Assembly: GCF_035594125.1 (NCBI RefSeq)
Contig: NC_087186.1
Span: forward strand, 2,372,728 to 2,436,727
Direction: 5' to 3'
Source of the DNA: Scylla paramamosain
Lineage: Eukaryota > Arthropoda > Malacostraca > Decapoda > Portunidae
DNA length: 64,000 nt
Positions 23,046-35,806 of the stretch are shown piece by piece (within the stretch, counting starts at the first letter, position 1; each line of letters starts with the position of its first letter). The notes beneath the pieces are model-generated. The model saw only the letters and a list, made by a program, of their open reading frames with translations, had not been told where the DNA came from and did not search any database. Both the position numbers and the translations under genes were made by a program.

Positions 23046-23978
23046 TCACTACTGAATGACAGCTGGGCTGCCCAAATTGAGGCAGGCTGGTTGTTGGATT
23101 TTTCTCTACTGTTCTGTTGTCCCATGGATATCACATGCACAGTGGTGCAGTGTGTGCAGTAAATTCACTAAACAGCGTACCAGGCACTGTTAACATTGTG
23201 ACCCTTTATAGAATCTTTAAGGTCCACAGGATAAGAAATACCTGTTTCTTATTTTCAGTTCAAAATCCAGGAGTCACTACAAACACACCAAGCAGTGTGT
23301 GGTGCAACTGGTGAATGGTCCCTAACTGACCATCAAGCTTAGAGTCTTTAAGCAACTAGCTCTCACCATGGAATGTGGAGCATGACAACTGCATAATATT
23401 CATGCAAACATTTAAATCTTCATTAAATGAACATAAAAAATATGAATCCAAACCAGAACCTTGAGCCCAAATCACCATAAAAACTAGTCAATGATACTGT
23501 ATTTGCATTATCAATGGGTTCTGTACTTTACTCAAATGTGATGATAGTGCTTGCTGTTCTCATGGTCATGATGAGCCTCTGGACATCATGACACTGCAAA
23601 GTTTTAAAGGGACTCATTTTTAAGCATGTGACGTGCATTTGCATCACAAATAATTATGGTAGTTCAGTGATGAAAAATTGGGTATTTTCACAAGAATTAT
23701 TCATAATCATTTGGGTTTAAACAAAAAAAAGAAAAAGTGGTCATGTAAATAGTACTTGGTTGTTGGTAACCTACACAACAATTTTGAACTTGTGAGTAAG
23801 TAGAATTATGAAAGTGTATTCACTTTCACAGAATAAATTTGTGATCTCAGCATCAAGCAATGAATTATACCTGTAAACAAATCATTTGATAATTTTTCTT
23901 GTACTCTTTACTTCAAAATTACAATTACATCATTATGGAGACAACACTTATTACCAAATCCTGCTGTTTCATTCATAG
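23046..23978. other. no gene recognised
   Basis: This AT-rich DNA has no visible motif, repeat end or RNA gene. Confidence 0.4.
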
Positions 23979-24086
23979 GTGGTGAACATGCACTGCTTCC
24001 TACACACGTCTCTAACATCACCCCTCTCATTTCTGATCTGGTTGGCTCACTTATATGTGGTGGATTCAAGGAGGCAACGGCAGCAT
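23979..24086 (+). other. candidate internal exon, unidentified
   Basis: After a pyrimidine tract and ATTCATAG acceptor, an open frame encodes a helical-looking peptide (HALLPTHVSNITPLISDL, then GGFKEATAA). It ends at a donor-like GTGAGG following GCATG. Reading past that donor meets TGA, so the exon model is more natural than a longer frame. No family is recognised. It could belong to a + strand gene, possibly the same gene as the exon at 27692, but nothing shows this. Confidence 0.25.
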
Positions 24087-24484
24087 GGTGAGGAGCAGAG
24101 AAGATTGTGGCCCTTCTAGTTTGTAAGAGTATATTTAGGCATGAGAAAGGTGCAATGCCAGGACAGCCCTTTCAGTTTGTAAGAAAAGTTGCCTGGCTAC
24201 CCATAGCAGCTTGAGGGAAGGTGATGAGAATGATGAAGTCTGTTAATTCCTGGAGCCCCAAACTTCACCCTAATAATGCCTTCCTTATTCCACAACACAA
24301 TTGGTAACTCTGCACCATACAGCAAACACAACATATAACAATTAACAACCACTTGCCTCATTCAGCCTTTCAGACATGTGAGGCAATCAGTTACACTAGA
24401 CTTGCCCCTACTACTACTACTACTATACTATGCAGTTGAGCTTTTGTTTGATTTCATTCAAATGAAAAAAAAATATATCCTTAT
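24087..24484. other. no gene recognised
   Basis: Mixed-composition DNA with a short ACT run near 24410. Nothing else can be supported. Confidence 0.4.
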
Positions 24485-25640
24485 GTTTATTTTGTTGGGG
24501 ACTGGAATCCAGATCTGCTTAGATTAGGTGATCCAGTAGTTGTAGATCTCTTTAATTTAATGAATTCACATGGATGTTATCCCCATACAACTAAACCTAC
24601 AAGAGTGACTTACAATAGTCCTTCCTTGAGAGATCAAATTTGGGCCTCCATTCTAGAAAGTAATGTAAAAACTATCCTTTACATTGATTTAATGGATCAT
24701 TTTCCAGTTTTCTCAATTTGTAAAAAAAAAGAAAAAAAAGTCATTGAAGTGCCAACCAGAGGTGTCTGGTTGGCACAAACATCAACAAATTCATAATGAT
24801 AACAAATACTAATTTTAATATTCAAGCCCCAAGTGAGGTATTTGATAAAAATTCTATAGTCTTTACATTGAAAATTTTCATAAAAGCCCTCACATTGCAA
24901 CAGGCCTAAGAAATGACATTACTGAAAAGCACAGACTGAGTAGGCTGGTGGCCAAATGGCCTTTAACATATGGAAATCAGTATAGAAAGTACAGAAACAA
25001 GCTTGTTTCCCCCTTCTTTATTTTGCCAAAAATAATCATCTTAAAGATCAACTTAAATCTAGATAAGGTAATTAAGTCAGCTTGGACTGTTATAAACAAT
25101 TTGAATAGCAGAAATAACAGTTGACAAAGTGATGAAATCAAATTACTAAAGGATAATTGTCCTGCTGTAAATATCTTCCAGGGACTTGCAGTTAGATTCC
25201 CATAAGCAATATTCTAATATTTCTACAGAAATATTATTATTCCTATATCCAATTACCACACAAGAAGTTCAACAGTACCTCAAGTCCCTGAAAAACACAG
25301 CACCAGGCCAACATGATATTCCCCCAAGCTTCCTGTGACACACTGCCCATCCACGTCCAACTCAGCTATGTAATCAGTTAATGTTTTAGGGAAGGATGTT
25401 TTCCAGATAAATTAAAAATTACCAAGTAATTTCCATCAATAAATCAGGAGATAAAAACAATTATCAGCCAGTACCAATTTTACCATCATTAAGAAAAGTG
25501 CTTGGAAAAAATATTGTAAAAAAAATAGTGAATTTTTTTATTTTAGATTATTATCAAAAGATCAGTTCCACTTCTTTAAAAATAAATCCACAGAAAAAGC
25601 AATAATAAAACTCACAACAGTGCTTATTGGGAGTGGATGA
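24485..25640 (+). mobile_element. decayed non-LTR retrotransposon remnant
   Basis: Peptide fragments match the ORF2 type of the element at 4330-7405. They are an endonuclease block GDWNPDLLRL near 24499, TKPTRVTYNSPSLRDQIW near 24593 (compare TKPTRVTSTSVTIIDHIW at 5093) and MDHFPVF near 24692. A polymerase entry block with KNTAPGQHDIPP near 25292 and a PVPILPSLRKVLGK-like block near 25470 follow. The copy has many stops and indels and no FADD region. It is an old truncated relative rather than the same subfamily. Confidence 0.75.
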
Positions 25641-25958
25641 AATTGGCTTGCATTTGCACTTAGCCATGCATCAACAGAAGGGCAAATCACCTCCCTTCAT
25701 GATTCTTGCCTTGTGTGGACTACCAGATGGAAAGTCAAGAAAAAGTGGTAGGGAGCAGCTTTTAAAAGTGTTGCCAAATAATGTTTAAAGCATTTCTCTA
25801 TGTCTGGCACATAAATGCATCACCTGTTGTGGCCCTGAGATGCACATCACTGCATCACCTGTCACTTATTGCTTAATATGAATAAATAGGGACTATAACA
25901 ATCCTGTCATCAGTGGTGTACCCATAAATTTGAAAAGGGAGTCATATATGAAAAGGGG

Positions 25959-26559
<601 letters not shown>

Positions 26560-27600
26560 TTCATAACTACTCTACATTCAGCAACTTATGCATACAGAAC
26601 TCCTGCTAATGTGAGCATCACATTGCACAAACTGGCACCTCACTTCTTGGTCTGAAAAAATCTGCTGGGAGAAAATAGCTACATGGCAACTTAGCTTAGC
26701 TACTCATATCTTTTTGAAAACATGGAATAACAGATTCAGTGTTTGACATATTGACATAAGGGAAAGTTATCTTTTGTGACTGCTCCTTGCTTCAGCTAAC
26801 AAAACAGCCATGTTTTTTTTTAAACAGTGTTATACTGAGGTGATGTGTGATGCCTGGAAAATATACAGGCCACAATTACATAGTACGAATGTTAGAGTTT
26901 CACTAGAATGGTGAAATTACTCCGCATAACTTTTGTCAGTGAAATGACTTTGAGTGCAGTGATAAAGAAAGGGGGTGATGAGTGATGTGAGGATGTGCTT
27001 CACCACAAACATGGTGGTGGGCCATCCCAAAATCTTTGTTTTTTTACTTGTTTTGCTGTAAGCTGAGGATATACTTTTAACTGTCTTGTGTAAGGTGATC
27101 AAACATTTTGGGGTAGCTCACCACCATGTTTGTGGTGAGGCACATCCTTACATCTCTAATCACTCCATTTCTTCACCAATGCACTCATAGTCTTTTTATT
27201 GGCAATAGTTATGCAGTGTATTTTTCAGTTTGTTTCACCATTCTAGTGAAACTAACACTTATACTATGTAATCATGGTCTGTATATTTTCCAGGCACCAC
27301 ACATCAGGTCAGTTTGTCACTTTGTTTAAAACAAACACCACCATTTTGTTAGTGAAAGCAAAGAGCAGTCACAAAAGATAACTTTCCCTTATGTCAATAT
27401 GTCAAACACTTAATTTCAAAAACATATGAGCGGCTAACCTAAGTTTCTATGTAATTATTTTCTTCTGGCAGATTTTTTTTCAGACTGAGAATTGGCAAGT
27501 TGCCAGTTTGAGCAATGTGATACTCATGTCAGCAGGAGTTCTAATCATGAATGTCACTGACTGTACTTGAGAATCTTTCGAAGAGCAAAAATTCAAAGTG
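26560..27600. repeat. long imperfect inverted repeat (about 0.5 kb arms)
   Basis: The left arm (about 26560-27045) and right arm (about 27095-27600) are reverse complements at many points. Examples are CATAAGGGAAAGTTATC near 26756 against GATAACTTTCCCTTATG near 27378, and CACCACAAACATGGTGGTG near 27000 against its complement near 27121. Both arms encode the same short peptide (MFVV.HILTSLITPFL) in opposite orientation. The spacer is about 50 bases. It may be a foldback/MITE-type element or an inverted duplication; no transposase is seen. Confidence 0.85.
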
Positions 27601-27691
27601 TAATCACTAATTTTAAGAATTAGGCAAACATAAGATACAATGTAATGATTTTGCATAGCTTTGAAAATAACATATCTTCTTAACTCCTCAG

Positions 27692-27841
27692 GTGTGGGAA
27701 GGGTTCCTGATACAGCAGCTGATCAGTGACATGAAGAAATCATTTAGGACAGTGAAGGTTGTGAAGCCACCAGCAAGTAGGGGAGATTCATCTGAAAAAT
27801 TCTTGGTTGGGAAAGAAATATTCTATGAGCCAGACACATGA
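27692..27841 (+). CDS. FtsJ/RrmJ-type rRNA 2'-O-methyltransferase, last exon (MRM2-like)
   Basis: A clean acceptor (TTAACTCCTCAG) is followed by 49 open codons and TGA at 27839. The peptide runs VWEGFLIQQLISDMKKSF, then VKVVKPPASRGDSSEKFLVG. In FtsJ-family SAM-dependent methyltransferases the last block is K-P-x-A-S-R-x-x-S-x-E, and its Glu is the fourth residue of the catalytic K-D-K-E tetrad. The V-W-E-G start continues the strand that carries the preceding catalytic Lys, so the earlier residues are in an exon not identified here. The layout is closest to mitochondrial MRM2, which methylates a uridine in large-subunit rRNA; an FTSJ1- or FTSJ3-like paralogue is less likely. A pseudogene cannot be excluded from one exon. 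Confidence 0.72.
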   Translation: MWEGFLIQQLISDMKKSFRTVKVVKPPASRGDSSEKFLVGKEIFYEPDT

Positions 27842-29258
27842 TACAGTATGTGACAGTGCATAAAGGGCCTATCACACAGCAAAATTTCCATTCTTCAGTC
27901 AGAACCAGGATTACTACTGGTATGGTCCTCATTATTGACAATTGACAGGGTATCCATAGTCTTCTAATGCTATGGTAGATTTCACCAGAGGACCACAGTT
28001 TTTCTTTTGATACCCTGTTGAATACTGATGACTAATATAAACAATATGACTAATGAGAGAAACATGATGCACCATGAAAATGCTTGATGCAAGTCACTGG
28101 TGTTTTGCTTAATATTAGTTAGCCATGGAGTATGGTAACATGTCTGCAAAGATCGTGGTAAAGTCATGCTTGTTTCCCATTTAATGATATTTGTGTTTAA
28201 TTTACATCTAGGACAGCAGCTGTTTCATTCAATTTAAAAACATTGTTTGGCACACCAGACACACTATTTGTCTTTTTTTATACCTATATTGGGAGGTGTA
28301 GCAGAGAAGTAAAGGGTAAACCTTGGTTAGTCTGGGAAAATAGCTAATTTGGGACAGCTCTAGAACAGAGCCTCAAACTTTTTTTTTTCTTTTTTTTTTT
28401 TACTTAGTGATGCACTAAAGGTACATTTTGGATTTTGACATCCCTGTAGTTAGTGTAGTGTGGGTCTACTAAAAGGCTCAAACTTAAGAATACATACCTA
28501 TCAAGGAAAATTAGGCAGCACGCTTTAGTGATAATCATGGCTCACAAGTATCTTTGGCTCTTAGAGCCAAAGATACTAAGTTTTGATGGCCAACTTGTAT
28601 TGCACTGATGAATACCTTTAATTTTATCAAACATGCCTTGTTTTCTTATATGCTAGAAACTGACTGAAGAAAATGTAAATTGGCAGTTCTCATTCTATGG
28701 GAACAAGAGGTCATTCAATTTGAATAAAGTATGCTCTTCTCTTACTCACTTATCTGACCTAATTTATCTCTTGAATCTAACAGTATATTTTGTGTGTATG
28801 GATGTTACTAAATTAAATGTTACAATTTCTATTATATATATTTATTTCAGTATTATGAGATACCATTGCTACACTAAAAGTGACTTCTGTTTTCATTACT
28901 GCTAATTGTTTCCCTGGATTACATGATTAAAATATTAAAAAACATGGCTGAAATTCACTTAGTCTAATTGCTTGGTAAGGTAATAATGATTCTTCTTAAG
29001 TTCATGTATTTTAATAGACATCATGCTTTAAATGACTGTCAACCAATGGTGTACACAATACATTGGTTGGTTGGCACTTCTAGAATTGACATTCTGATGT
29101 TATTTGCATTGTTAAAATTAAGATGTGTTAAGATGACATGCAATACACTGTTCTTTATACAAGTAATACATTCTAGTTAATGGCAATTAACACTTGCTAT
29201 TTAACTGAAACTTGCCAAGAAAACTAAATTAATAATGATGATGGTAATGGTGATATTA
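27842..29258. other. intergenic between convergent gene ends; nothing recognised
   Basis: The stretch holds the presumed 3' UTRs of the + strand methyltransferase and the minus-strand dehydrogenase. T runs lie at 28381-28401. I see no coding motif or transposon end. Confidence 0.4.
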
Positions 29259-29483
29259 TCACCAAGGCAGTTTGACACCATCATGTTGATAAAATTGCCC
29301 ATGGTGGGTGTCATTCATGGTGTTAAGAAGATGCAGAACATTAGATATGCTTTGCTCTGGAGTAAGAGAAGCATTCTTGCCACCCATATCTGTTTGTGCC
29401 CATCCAGGACATATGCTGCTCACCAAGATGTTTGAGTTCCTGAGATCAGTGCTTAACGATTTGGTGATGGCATTCAATGCAGC
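29259..29483 (-). CDS. short-chain dehydrogenase/reductase (C-factor/sniffer-like), last exon
   Basis: On the minus strand an acceptor TTTTCCAG precedes 74 codons and TGA (29261-29259). The peptide starts AALNAITKSLSTDL, continues with ILVSSICPGWAQTDMGG and ends in GVKLPW. This is the C-terminal part of a classical SDR: the residues after the active-site Lys, the PGW..TDMGG segment that follows the last Rossmann strand and closes over the cofactor, and the substrate loop. Such enzymes reduce carbonyls with NADPH in the cytosol; the closest types are insect sniffer and C-factor-like reductases. The reading continues without gap from the exon at 35657-35806 (SK then AALNA), a phase-0 junction. 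Confidence 0.85.
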   Translation of the reverse strand, partial: AALNAITKSLSTDLRNSNILVSSICPGWAQTDMGGKNASLTPEQSISNVLHLLNTMNDTHHGQFYQHDGVKLPW

Positions 29484-29584
29484 CTGGAAAAAAATAATAA
29501 AATAAAAATAAATAAATAAATAAATATACATCAACATAATAAACATGAATGTGGAGTACACCCAAAATTATACCTCATGCCTTT

Positions 29585-29709
<125 letters not shown>

Positions 29710-31268
29710 CAGTAACACTCAAATCTTGGCTTTAACTTAATTGAAAAAGTTAACTTAATTTAAACTAAAACAGTCAGATTTAATGACACAATAAACTCTT
29801 TAATTCTTCCGACTAAAAAAGAGGGGAGGTTGTTTGAAAAATCTGAAGATTACAATTTTCCAGTGTGAGTTTCAGTATATTCAATTCTGTGTTATCACAA
29901 GTGTGTTATGCTACTGTGTTATGCCACTATCGAAGTGACCGGAAATTACTAAATCATGTTTATCATGGTTCTAAAATTGTCACTGAAACTCTTCTGATGG
30001 ATAACCAAACAGAGTTTACCTTAGTCCTAAACTGATTATAGCAGCAGAAAATAATTAACCAGGTAATCAAATAATATTTCTTGTCATCCTAACCTTATTA
30101 TAATGGTAAAAAAATAATGGCCAGATTACTATAATGAGCAACAATTGCTGGCCAAATATTCATCATTTTTATCCCCATCTTATAATCACCACAGTACTTG
30201 AGAAAATTCCTGCCCATATAATCAAAAACACATTTATACAATCGCAAAATCACACCAGTGGCTTAGTAGTAGTGTAGTTAAATTGCCACTGATCAAAATA
30301 ATATCAATGAAGGATACTTATAATATGGTGTCATTACTAAGGCACAGTGAAATCCCTTCAGAATTAAATGTTCCTAGAGCTGAAGTGAGGATATCTATAG
30401 CGCCTTGAAAGAAGATGTTTATTTCTTTAAGATAGGTTGTCAGATGACCTAAATTGGACTTACAAATTTTGTCTACTTGATATGCAATAATAATATTTCA
30501 GAAAATTGCTCTGCAGAAGTTAACAGCATCATAAAGATAGTAAATGAAGTTGTAGACCTACATGATTTTAAGGTCCAGTTGTGTTTAACTCGGTGGGAGT
30601 TATGGGAATTACATTGATAAAAAATAAATAAAATAAAATAAATAAATAAATAAATAAATAAAAGGCTGAAACAGCACTTAGTGGGTACATTATTTAATCA
30701 TTTTAACAATATCACTTATGTACAGAAGCTAGCAAGAGTTCAATCGAACAAGGAGGGAAAAAGAGCAAGCTAGGCAAATATTGTGGCCCATGTGGAAGAC
30801 AGTAAATAGATCAATATTAGTCATGTGAAGTCTTTTTTTTTCTGTCTTCCTTATTGTAACTTGTTTTCACAACATTATTTACATCCAGTGTTATCAGCAT
30901 TGTATCTATGACTATTCCTATGATCTTCGATAAACAACCCTTGGCCTGCTTCCCTACTCTTGTGGTCTGTATGTGACATCAACACAGCCTGGGATGTGAA
31001 AGTGGACTACCTCCTGCTCTCCCTGCTGCCTAGATATTACCTCAAGTTGGCTTCACGTTCCTAATCCTGCAACACCACAGAGCCCTAAATCAAGGGGGTT
31101 ATCAAACCATTGTTGGTGAAATCTCTTAGTTGAACTTTACTAGTGGTAGCTGGCATTTCTATAATAATCATAACACCTCCCTGCCAGCTGAGGCTTGCCT
31201 GAAGCTATTCAGAATCTCTTATTATCTGTAGTTAATAGCAATCATCTGTTCTATTTCTTCTCACATCA
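29710..31268. other. dehydrogenase intron, mostly featureless
   Basis: AT-rich DNA with an (AATA)n tract near 30615-30662. No coding motif is seen before the Gypsy remnant. Confidence 0.5.
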
Positions 31269-32830
31269 TCAAGTATCAGAGTGGTTCTCTGTTTTTTTCC
31301 CCTTTTTATCTTTTTTTTTGTTTTGTTTTTTGTTCTTCAGCTGAGACAGGAACTTTGGCACCTCTCCTGGATTTGCATCCTCTTCTATGCCATGATGAGA
31401 GCATAACTGACTGATGTGTTGACACCACACCTCATTTGGTCTCTTAGCAAGAATGTCAACACTATGTGCACTGGAATCCATGTGGTTGCTTGTTATGCTT
31501 CAGGCCAAAGTACAATTTCTACCACTGTGATCCCATCTTGAAGAGATGAATCCTCTTGGAAACTAGTTGACTGTGTCCCACTCATTGCTTGTTTCCCTTA
31601 AGAAGTGTGAGAAAAAGGAAAATAGCATCCAGTTTGCATCAAATCTGGCATCTGTTGAGCAGACTGCTGAATGAGTGCACAGAATCCAGTGGCATACATC
31701 TGTATTTTAACAACAATTCCTCTAGTGTAATCATGGGCAGGAGTAACAATTTACACAAAGACTGTTTGAATGGCTGTATTAGATGTTCAACAGCACTATC
31801 TGCAGTTGAATGATACAGTGCTCCTGTGAGGTGCACGATACTTACCTCATTCCCTGTATCGAGCATAGATTTCCTCCGACATGAAGGTAGCAGCATTGTC
31901 TGTAACTATTGTGTGAGGATATCCACAGTGGCCAAAATCCTCCTCTTACAAATCCATTATGGCTCTGTTCCATGCAGAAAGTGTTGCCTGTATGCAGGAT
32001 ATTTAGAGTGAGTCTCTATGAGAATCAATTAGTTTGTACCCAGGAAGTTGATGACATGATCCACATGTAGCCTGCTCTAAGATTTCTCTAGTAGCATCCA
32101 TGGATGGTTAGCTGACTTGGGTAGCACAAGCTGTTCAAGTCTAGCATAGGCTCAATGTACACCACCATGCATGCTTGTTGCTTCATTCTCTGTATCCCAA
32201 AATGGCCCAGGTGTATTAGTTATATTACTCTACTCCTCAGTCTGTCTGGAATGATGACCTGTGGTCTGAAAAGAAGACAACCATTCTCAGTAATCAGAGA
32301 ATCCACCAGCTTTCACTGAAGCACCTCTTAGGAATTCATATTATGTAGCCATTCTTCCTTAATGTACCACATAATTGTAGGAATGAGTAGATCTCTGCTG
32401 GATTCCTTAGTCAACACTCCTGTCTGTAGGATTCAGCTGCCTGCTAATAACTTGTATAGTGCAGACCACTGACACATCTGCTGCCTGCTTCTCATCGAAC
32501 TTAGCATCCTTTCCTGCTGGTAGTCAGCTGAGGATATCTACATTACTGAGGTCCACTGTTTGCCTGTACTCATTGCTGTAGTCATACTGGCTTGGTGTGA
32601 GGGCCCATCAAGCAAGTTACTTGGTAGCTAAAGCAGGTGACACACTAGTGGGACTAAAAAAAGTGACACCATCAGTATGTGATCAGAGATAACTTTTGGC
32701 TGTATATGAACAAGTGAAACTTGTCTAGGCTGTAGATTATTGATAATACCTCCTTCTGTATTTGATTTTGTATTTGATTGTAATGATGCCGTGTATGAAA
32801 GTCTTTGAAGCATGAGCAATTGGACATTTA
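31269..32830 (-). mobile_element. decayed Ty3/Gypsy pol fragment (RNase H to integrase)
   Basis: On the minus strand, from the right: an RNase H block (KEVLSIIYSLDKFHLFIYSQ near 32720), then connection and integrase zinc-binding remnants near 32150-32300 (HLGHFGIQRMKQQ). Integrase core pieces lie near 32050. An integrase end with VHLTGALYHSTADSAVEHLI and LLNRCQI follows at 31640-31896, and a C-terminal piece (EVWCQHISQLCSHHGIEEDA) at 31350-31440. Stops and frameshifts are frequent and no LTR is evident. It is an old fragment inside the dehydrogenase intron, unrelated in sequence to the intact element at 14130-20508. Confidence 0.72.
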
Positions 32831-33810
32831 GTGCTGTCAGCATTGTTGGAAAGATATTAATTCCTGACAAAATATTAATGTTAATGTTGTTAATGTTAAA
32901 TATCAAATTAAAATTAAAAATCCACCTCAAAGAATGGGTTAAATGGCAAGAATCCAAACCCTTATCCCAGTGCTCATAAGCCCACTTTCAGCACTTCCCA
33001 AAATCAGTTATGCAATAGCACAGCAACCAACCACTCTACACATCAGCCAACTCTCTACTATCACACAGACAACTACAGCCAAGTATCCTTACTCAGGCCT
33101 CTGTACTGTTAAATGCTTAGTATTATCAAAGGTCTGCATGTTTATAAGGTAAACACCATATATAACCTGGGCTTGGTAACACATACAGTGGTACCAAGTC
33201 TCCAAAATTGGTTCTTTGAACTGGATCCTCACTATAATGAAACATATCTAAATATTTATGCCTGCCCTCATGTGCCTCCAAACCCTTTGCTGTGTGTTGC
33301 TAAAGTCTATCACAGCAAAGGCTGAGGCTAAAACTTACTTCCAAGTTATCATAGTGAGAGGGGGATGTTGAGTGCAAGTTGAACCTTGCACCTTGTTGCC
33401 AGCAAACAATGAAGCTGTGAACCAGAATGTGGTCATTTCGGTCATATGTAGATACGCGGCCAATCTATATCCAACACCAAAGATAATTCAAGCAGCTCTT
33501 ACATTCATAATAAATTTGCTGTATCAAGCAGCAGCAAAATCTATTCACTCAGCTCAGTGGTGCAGCTTGGCAGGAACTTGTTTGCTGATATTGGTACTCT
33601 GAACAACAATTCACATAAATACTCTGATCTGTGTTATATTGATGTATCAGATATCTGCATCTGCAGTGAGGATACTATTAGCTTTACTATCTGCATCAGA
33701 ATTTTAGTACAACAAAAGATCTGCATCAATATCTCCAACTACATTTTCTGATAAAAAAAAAGCTCTGCCTCCACCTCCACCTCTGTAATGTAGAAATGTG
33801 GAGATTGTGG

Positions 33811-33813
<3 letters not shown>
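32831..33813. other. dehydrogenase intron, nothing recognised
   Basis: Two open stretches exist (32943-33152 and 33372-33602, +), but their peptides match nothing I know and lack splice context. Confidence 0.4.
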
Positions 33814-34028
<215 letters not shown>

Positions 34029-35235
34029 GGGGGGGGGGAAGAGTCATGAACATGTGACTTTAATTAGTTGAATAATTGAGAGTGAGAGTAAGCATGAATG
34101 AGTTGAACAGAAAGTAAGCATGAGTGAGTTGAGGGATTAATAGCTAGGGTAAGAATAGCTGTGAATAGGAAGAAGTAAGTGAGAAAAAAGCATGAGTGAA
34201 GGAAATGAAGGAAATGTAATGGTGAATAAGAACAATCTTGAGGATTGATAAACAGAATGACACAGAATAGGAATAAAATTATTCAAGAGGGTGTGAGGGA
34301 GTGAGGAAGGATGGAGAGTAAATGTTATGGCAATGATAGTCAACCTGGGTGCATGGTTCAACCAAGGGTGCATGAATTCTTCAAAGGGTACTCATAAATA
34401 ATGGGGTACATGGAACAGTGTGTGATGTTTTAGAAAGAAAATTGTGTTTCATGTACCATGTACATAATATGGCCAGTGTGTATGTACAAGAGTGCACAAT
34501 AGGAAAAGATGTTTTTTGGATGGAAACTGTGTCATGTAAGTGTATTGCCAAGGGATGCGTAGGGACTTGAAGGGATGCCAAGGGACCCCAAGGGATGCCC
34601 AGACTCCAGTGGAAACTTGTGGCATTGGTTACCCCTTCATCCTCAACATCTCTGATGAGGCCAGGTGGCCACACACCAGCCACCCACCCTAGACCCTAGA
34701 CCTGCCTTAGAGGAATGCTGTCAGCTGCATCTTTGCAAGCGACATGCTCATCCATCCCCATTGTTACTGATCAGATAAGCATGAACAGGATCTCTGAGTT
34801 CCTTAGGGTAGTGAGGCAGGTAGCCCCACCTCCTAGTAGGCAACAGAAGGGAAAGAGATAGGTAGGGATTCTCCTCAGCCTTGCCAAAATTAAGACTTCA
34901 ATCTTGTGAATATGACAAAATAATGGGACTTCCCTGTATGATTTTATGCACAAATTACTGTTGTAAAAGTTTAAAAAGGATTCATCTATTTTGTATTGAT
35001 TCCTATGGGGAGGAAAAGTTTCAATTGCTGAATATTTTTTATTTTAGATGGCATTCAGGAATGAATTAAGTTTGAAAATGAGGTTTCACTATACATATAT
35101 AAATATGATATATAAGTTATAAATAAGTTTCACATATCAAAAGAACTGGTAATTAATGCTACTTGTACATTTGCACCTACTACTTCTTTCCCTCCCCTCC
35201 CCCTCCTGCTCCTTGTAGCTGGAGCCACAATCAGT
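34029..35235. other. dehydrogenase intron, nothing recognised
   Basis: GA-rich decayed margin to about 34200, then unremarkable DNA. No motif can be supported. Confidence 0.4.
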
Positions 35236-35379
35236 CAGTACTGGGCCACCCACTCTTTCCCCCACTAACCCTGGGACTCCTCTTTCTCTCTTTTCGCCCT
35301 ACAACACTCCCCTTCACTCTCATCCAAGGGTTGATGGCGGAAAGAGTGGGTGGCTTGTTCAAGCAAGCCCCCAGTACTG
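35236..35379. repeat. short interrupted inverted repeat
   Basis: CAGTACTGGGCC and ACCCACTCTTTC (35236-35259) recur inverted as GAAAGAGTGGGTGGC (35340-35354) and CCAGTACTG (35371-35379), with a 16-base interruption in the right arm. The palindrome is about 144 bases with an 80-base centre. It is possibly a small MITE. Confidence 0.65.
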
Positions 35380-35656
35380 AATGGATGTCACTCTGGACTG
35401 AAGTAAAGAGGAAGTTAAAGCTATGAGGATGGAGGTTTGAGTTGGTTAAAAATTTACTTAAGAGTGTAAGGATCTGAGTGATCTCTGTTAAGTAGCTCAG
35501 CTAAAAGTTTTGAATTTATGTCTAAATCTGTTTGGTAAAGACAATAATATCCATCACTCATAGCATTCTCAGCTGACTATCAGATGGGATTACAGTCTCA
35601 GTTACAGGAGCATAGGATAATGAAAGAATAGGTAACAAGTATTTTAAAAGACATAC

Positions 35657-35806
35657 CTTGCTGGCTCTATAAGGATAGATACCCCCTTTGTCATTCTTCT
35701 CTATGGAGCCAAGCACTGAGGAGATGTTGATGATGGCTGCTCGCTTTACAGACAGCCCACTACCTTCTGCCTGTGTGGCTGCAATCTTCAGGATTGGTAA
35801 AAGTGC
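35657..35806 (-). CDS. short-chain dehydrogenase/reductase, penultimate coding exon (active site)
   Basis: This 150-bp exon (50 codons, phase 0 at both ends) lies between acceptor CTGTTTTCAG and donor GTATGT on the minus strand. It reads ALLPILKIAATQAEGSGL, then AAIINISSVLGSIEKN and GGIYPYRASK. It holds the SDR catalytic triad residues: Ser of the INISS..GS strand and the Tyr-x3-Lys of YRASK. The next exon, 6.2 kb away at 29483, starts AALNA, exactly as the family continues. The Rossmann TGxxxGxG motif and the NAG motif must lie further upstream on the minus strand and were not found in the window. The match is closest to arthropod C-factor/sniffer-like carbonyl reductases. Confidence 0.86.
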
